Source: DATFGK01 sp046712825 (lineage in GTDB: Bacteria; Actinomycetota; AC-67). From it: a DNA stretch of 16,376 nt. Positions 14,723 through 16,376 of the stretch are shown here, piece by piece; positions within the stretch are counted from its first letter, which is position 1, and each line of letters begins with the position of its first letter. Under the pieces are notes generated by a model, which saw nothing but the letters and a program-made list of their open reading frames with translations, was not told the origin of the DNA and did no database searches. The position numbers and the translations under genes are program-made. The stretch spans positions 1 to 16,376 of the forward strand of contig JBKKCR010000230.1 in the NCBI GenBank assembly GCA_046712825.1, read 5' to 3'.

Positions 14723-15163
14723 TCAGGCGTCGGAGCTCTTGCGGAAGCCCTCGACGCCTTCCTGGAGGGTGTCCCAGGCGAGCACGGCACACTTGATCCG
14801 GACGGGGTACTTGACGACCCCCTTCAGCGCTACGAGGTCGCCGAGCGCGTCGTCGTCGGCGCCTTCCTTGCCGGCCATCATCCCGCGGAACTCGAGGACG
14901 AGACCCTCGACGTCGTCGATCTTCATGCCCTTGATCTTGTCGGTGAGCATCGACGCCGAAGCCTGCGAGATCGAGCAGCCCTGCCCCTCGAACGCGGCGT
15001 CTTCCACGACCCCATCGGCCAGCTTGACCCGGACGGAGATCTCATCTCCGCACAGCGGGTTGTTGTGGAGCAGGTCGATGTCGGCACCGTCCAGCGGCCG
15101 CTTGTTCCGCGGGTTGCGGTAGTGGTCGAGGATGACCTCGCGGTACAGATCGTCGAGCGACAT
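14723..15163 (-). CDS. sufU: SUF iron-sulfur assembly protein SufU
   Basis: Sulfur-transfer partner of the SufS cysteine desulfurase: it takes persulfide sulfur from SufS onto a zinc-site cysteine and passes it to the SufBCD scaffold. 146 residues, the normal size. N-terminus LDDLYREVILDHYRNPRN; zinc and sulfur-transfer ligands in NPLCGD (Cys38, Asp40), GQGCSISQAS (Cys63) and RIKCAVLAW (Cys125). The 18-21-residue insertion that separates SufU from IscU is visible as the KIDDVEGLVLEFRGMMAGKEG region. It begins 10 nt after the DUF559 gene on the same strand. Its natural partner sufS lies just beyond that gene. Confidence 0.95.
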   Translation of the reverse strand: MSLDDLYREVILDHYRNPRNKRPLDGADIDLLHNNPLCGDEISVRVKLADGVVEDAAFEGQGCSISQASASMLTDKIKGMKIDDVEGLVLEFRGMMAGKEGADDDALGDLVALKGVVKYPVRIKCAVLAWDTLQEGVEGFRKSSDA

Positions 15164-15173
15164 GGCGCGAAGT

Positions 15174-16130
15174 CTACCGTGGGCGGGGCCTGGCCAGCGC
15201 GGCAGCGATGGTTCGCGCGAGTTCTTCGGGTCGTTGCTCGATATCGGTCTTCGTGACGTGGATCACGAGCCAGCCGAGAGCGGTGATGCGGTTGCGCCGG
15301 GTGAGGTCGTGCTCCCATTGCGCCCGGCCCGAGTGCCAGCGATAGCTGTCGACCTCGATCGCGAGCTTTTGTTCGGGGTAGGCGAAGTCAACCGTAGCGA
15401 GGTGGCGTCCGTGGTCACGGATCTGGTGTTGGCGCGCTGGGACCGGGAGCCGGGCCCTTCGCACGAACCGCGCGAACCGCGTCTCGAGGGTGCTCTTCGG
15501 GGTGACATGGCCGGGCTGGCGCGCGTCGAGAAGGCTGCGGATCGCAGCGATCCCGGGGCGGCCGGGCTTGGCGAGCGCATCAAGCCGCCAGCGGAGCCGC
15601 CGGTTCGAGGTGAGTGATCGCCGTAGTGCGTCGTCGAGCGCCTCCTCGAGCACATCTTTCGAAAGGACGGCGCCGAGGTCGATCAGCGTGCGGGTCACCG
15701 TCGTCACCGGTATCGCATCGACCACGGTCACATCGACACTTGGAAGGAGGACCGCCTCGTGAATCACGATGCCCTTCCGAACCCGACGCCTTCCTCTCGG
15801 GACGGTTATCTCGAGCACCTTCGATTCCACGCCCTCCAGCCGACCGACCCGACCCGCCGCTCGGTGCGAAGCGGCAGCATCGTTGCCGCTCGACAGACAG
15901 GCAGCGAGAAGCTGCTGCCGCCACGTTGTCGGAGAGCCGACCAGGCGATAGACGCCGCTGTATTGCTCCTCCCATCGACCGTTCGCGAGGCGCCATCGGA
16001 TCATTGCTCGCGTCGCGCCCAAGCGCGCAGCGTCGGCTCGCGTGATTAAGCCGTATCGTGCTGCGGCCCAGCGGGCCAGCGCCGCATCGACACCTTCTTG
16101 CGTTGAAAATGGCTGTAGAGCGACCATCAT
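15174..16130 (-). CDS. AbiEi-like winged-helix / DUF559 (PD-D/ExK) endonuclease-like protein
   Basis: 318 residues from the first of two tandem ATGs (16130 and 16127; a TTG lies just upstream); no ribosome-binding site is visible. The N-terminal ~65 residues (AARYGLITRADAARLGATRAMIRWRL, then GRWEEQYSGVYRLVG) match the AbiEi-type antitoxin winged helix. The middle contains TVTRTLIDLG and helices typical of this actinobacterial family. The C-terminal DUF559 domain, related to Vsr mismatch endonucleases, has the motif D248 in ATVDFAYPEQK, then AIEVDSYRWH (E259, D261) and DLTRRNRITALGW. No AbiEii nucleotidyltransferase toxin gene is next to it, so this is a solitary protein, not a complete AbiE system. 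It sits between sufS and sufU with a 10-nt gap to sufU. Function unproven; DNA cleavage or defence is inferred from the fold. Confidence 0.82.
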   Translation of the reverse strand: MMVALQPFSTQEGVDAALARWAAARYGLITRADAARLGATRAMIRWRLANGRWEEQYSGVYRLVGSPTTWRQQLLAACLSSGNDAAASHRAAGRVGRLEGVESKVLEITVPRGRRRVRKGIVIHEAVLLPSVDVTVVDAIPVTTVTRTLIDLGAVLSKDVLEEALDDALRRSLTSNRRLRWRLDALAKPGRPGIAAIRSLLDARQPGHVTPKSTLETRFARFVRRARLPVPARQHQIRDHGRHLATVDFAYPEQKLAIEVDSYRWHSGRAQWEHDLTRRNRITALGWLVIHVTKTDIEQRPEELARTIAAALARPRPR

Positions 16131-16141
16131 CAACGCAAGAA
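16095..16141. repeat. Perfect 12-bp inverted repeat over the DUF559 gene start
   Basis: TTCTTGCGTTGA at 16095-16106 is the exact reverse complement of TCAACGCAAGAA at 16130-16141, with a 23-nt spacer. On the minus-strand transcript the first ATG begins at the edge of the 5' arm and the second lies in the loop. It could be an operator for autoregulation by the AbiEi-like domain, or an RNA hairpin that masks translation initiation. Confidence 0.6.
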
Positions 16142-16248
16142 CAACATTTCGTCGCAGCGCGCGCGTCGGAACGCGACGGCATCGCGGGGGTCACGGGAAT
16201 CTGCTCAATCGGAGCAGGGGGCGCGCGGGTCTGGCGCGGGGTCCGAGG

Positions 16249-16376
16249 CTAGAACGGCAAGCCGGTCGCCATCCGTTCCCGCGCCATACCGACTGCGGCC
16301 ACGAGCGCGTCAACGTCCTCGTTCGTGTTGTACACGTAGAACGAGGCGCGGGTCGTCGCCGGAACGTTCAGGCGCC
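16249..16376 (-). CDS. sufS: SufS-type cysteine desulfurase, C-terminal fragment
   Basis: The last 41 codons are visible, running off the window edge; this stretch is too short to stand out as an independent frame. The translation reads RLNVPATTRASFYVYNTNED, then VDALVAAVGMARERM and ends at GLPF. The A-R-A-S-F-Y-x-Y-N-T-x-E-E/D-I/V-D-x-L pattern is the conserved C-terminal element of group II (SufS/CsdA) cysteine desulfurases, whose usual job is to take sulfur from cysteine and hand it to SufU. The sufU gene lies downstream on the same strand after the intervening DUF559 gene. The 118-nt gap that follows (16131-16248) holds a 6-bp hairpin at 16201-16217 (CTGCTC/GAGCAG) without a T-tract. Confidence 0.85.
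   Translation of the reverse strand, partial: RLNVPATTRASFYVYNTNEDVDALVAAVGMARERMATGLPF

Noticed and set aside
15174..16130. A complete AbiE toxin-antitoxin system
   Set aside because: Only the AbiEi-like helix is present, fused to DUF559. No AbiEii nucleotidyltransferase gene is in the window, and the flanking genes are sufS and sufU.
1..16376. CRISPR arrays, rRNA or tRNA genes, insertion sequences, replication origins
   Set aside because: I saw no regularly spaced repeats, no tRNA cloverleaf, no transposase frame with terminal repeats and no DnaA-box cluster when reading both strands by eye.

Overview
The window is dense, high-GC bacterial chromosome with frequent GTG starts and many 4-nt stop/start overlaps. 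It most resembles an uncultured member of the Actinomycetota. The supports are the SufS/SufU iron-sulfur gene neighbourhood, an arginase-type HutG, a solitary AbiEi/DUF559 protein, an HTTM-domain membrane protein and the codon bias. This assignment is an inference; there is no rRNA or other marker gene to anchor it.

Layout. (1) 1-465: 3' end of a radical SAM gene (+), followed by a long imperfect hairpin at 481-537 between convergent genes. (2) 553-1839: a minus-strand pair of a TetR regulator and a SAM-dependent methyltransferase. (3) 1882-3786: a divergent plus-strand operon of an NAD(P)-binding epimerase-like protein and two membrane proteins. A promoter and a 20-bp near-perfect palindrome sit between the divergent units and overlap the tetR start codon. 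(4) 9109-3773 (minus): a complete histidine-utilisation operon hutG-hutH-hutU-hutI, with every junction a 4-nt overlap. It converts histidine to glutamate plus formamide. (5) 9219-10358 (+): nadA, quinolinate synthase, divergent from hut. (6) 10389-11261 (-): a secreted alpha/beta-hydrolase with a cysteine-rich insertion, in visibly AT-richer DNA. (7) 11600-13031 (+): a two-gene unit of a single-pass membrane protein and an HTTM (vitamin K carboxylase-like) membrane protein. (8) 13041-13178: an apparently non-coding stretch that can close into a long-range stem and carries ordered blocks resembling the c-di-AMP (ydaO/yuaA) riboswitch. (9) 14599-13186 (-): an ECF-type sigma factor with a C-terminal transmembrane helix and outer domain, overlapping a small secreted cysteine-containing protein. 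(10) 16376-14723 (-): the sufS 3' end, a DUF559/AbiEi-like endonuclease gene, then sufU. The endonuclease gene separates two genes that normally work as a pair, and a perfect 12-bp inverted repeat flanks its start codons.

The strongest candidates for new biology are the membrane-tethered sigma factor with its overlapping small secreted partner, and the DUF559 gene between sufS and sufU with its inverted repeat at the start. The riboswitch-like RNA with no downstream target gene is a more speculative third. The rest is recognisable metabolism.
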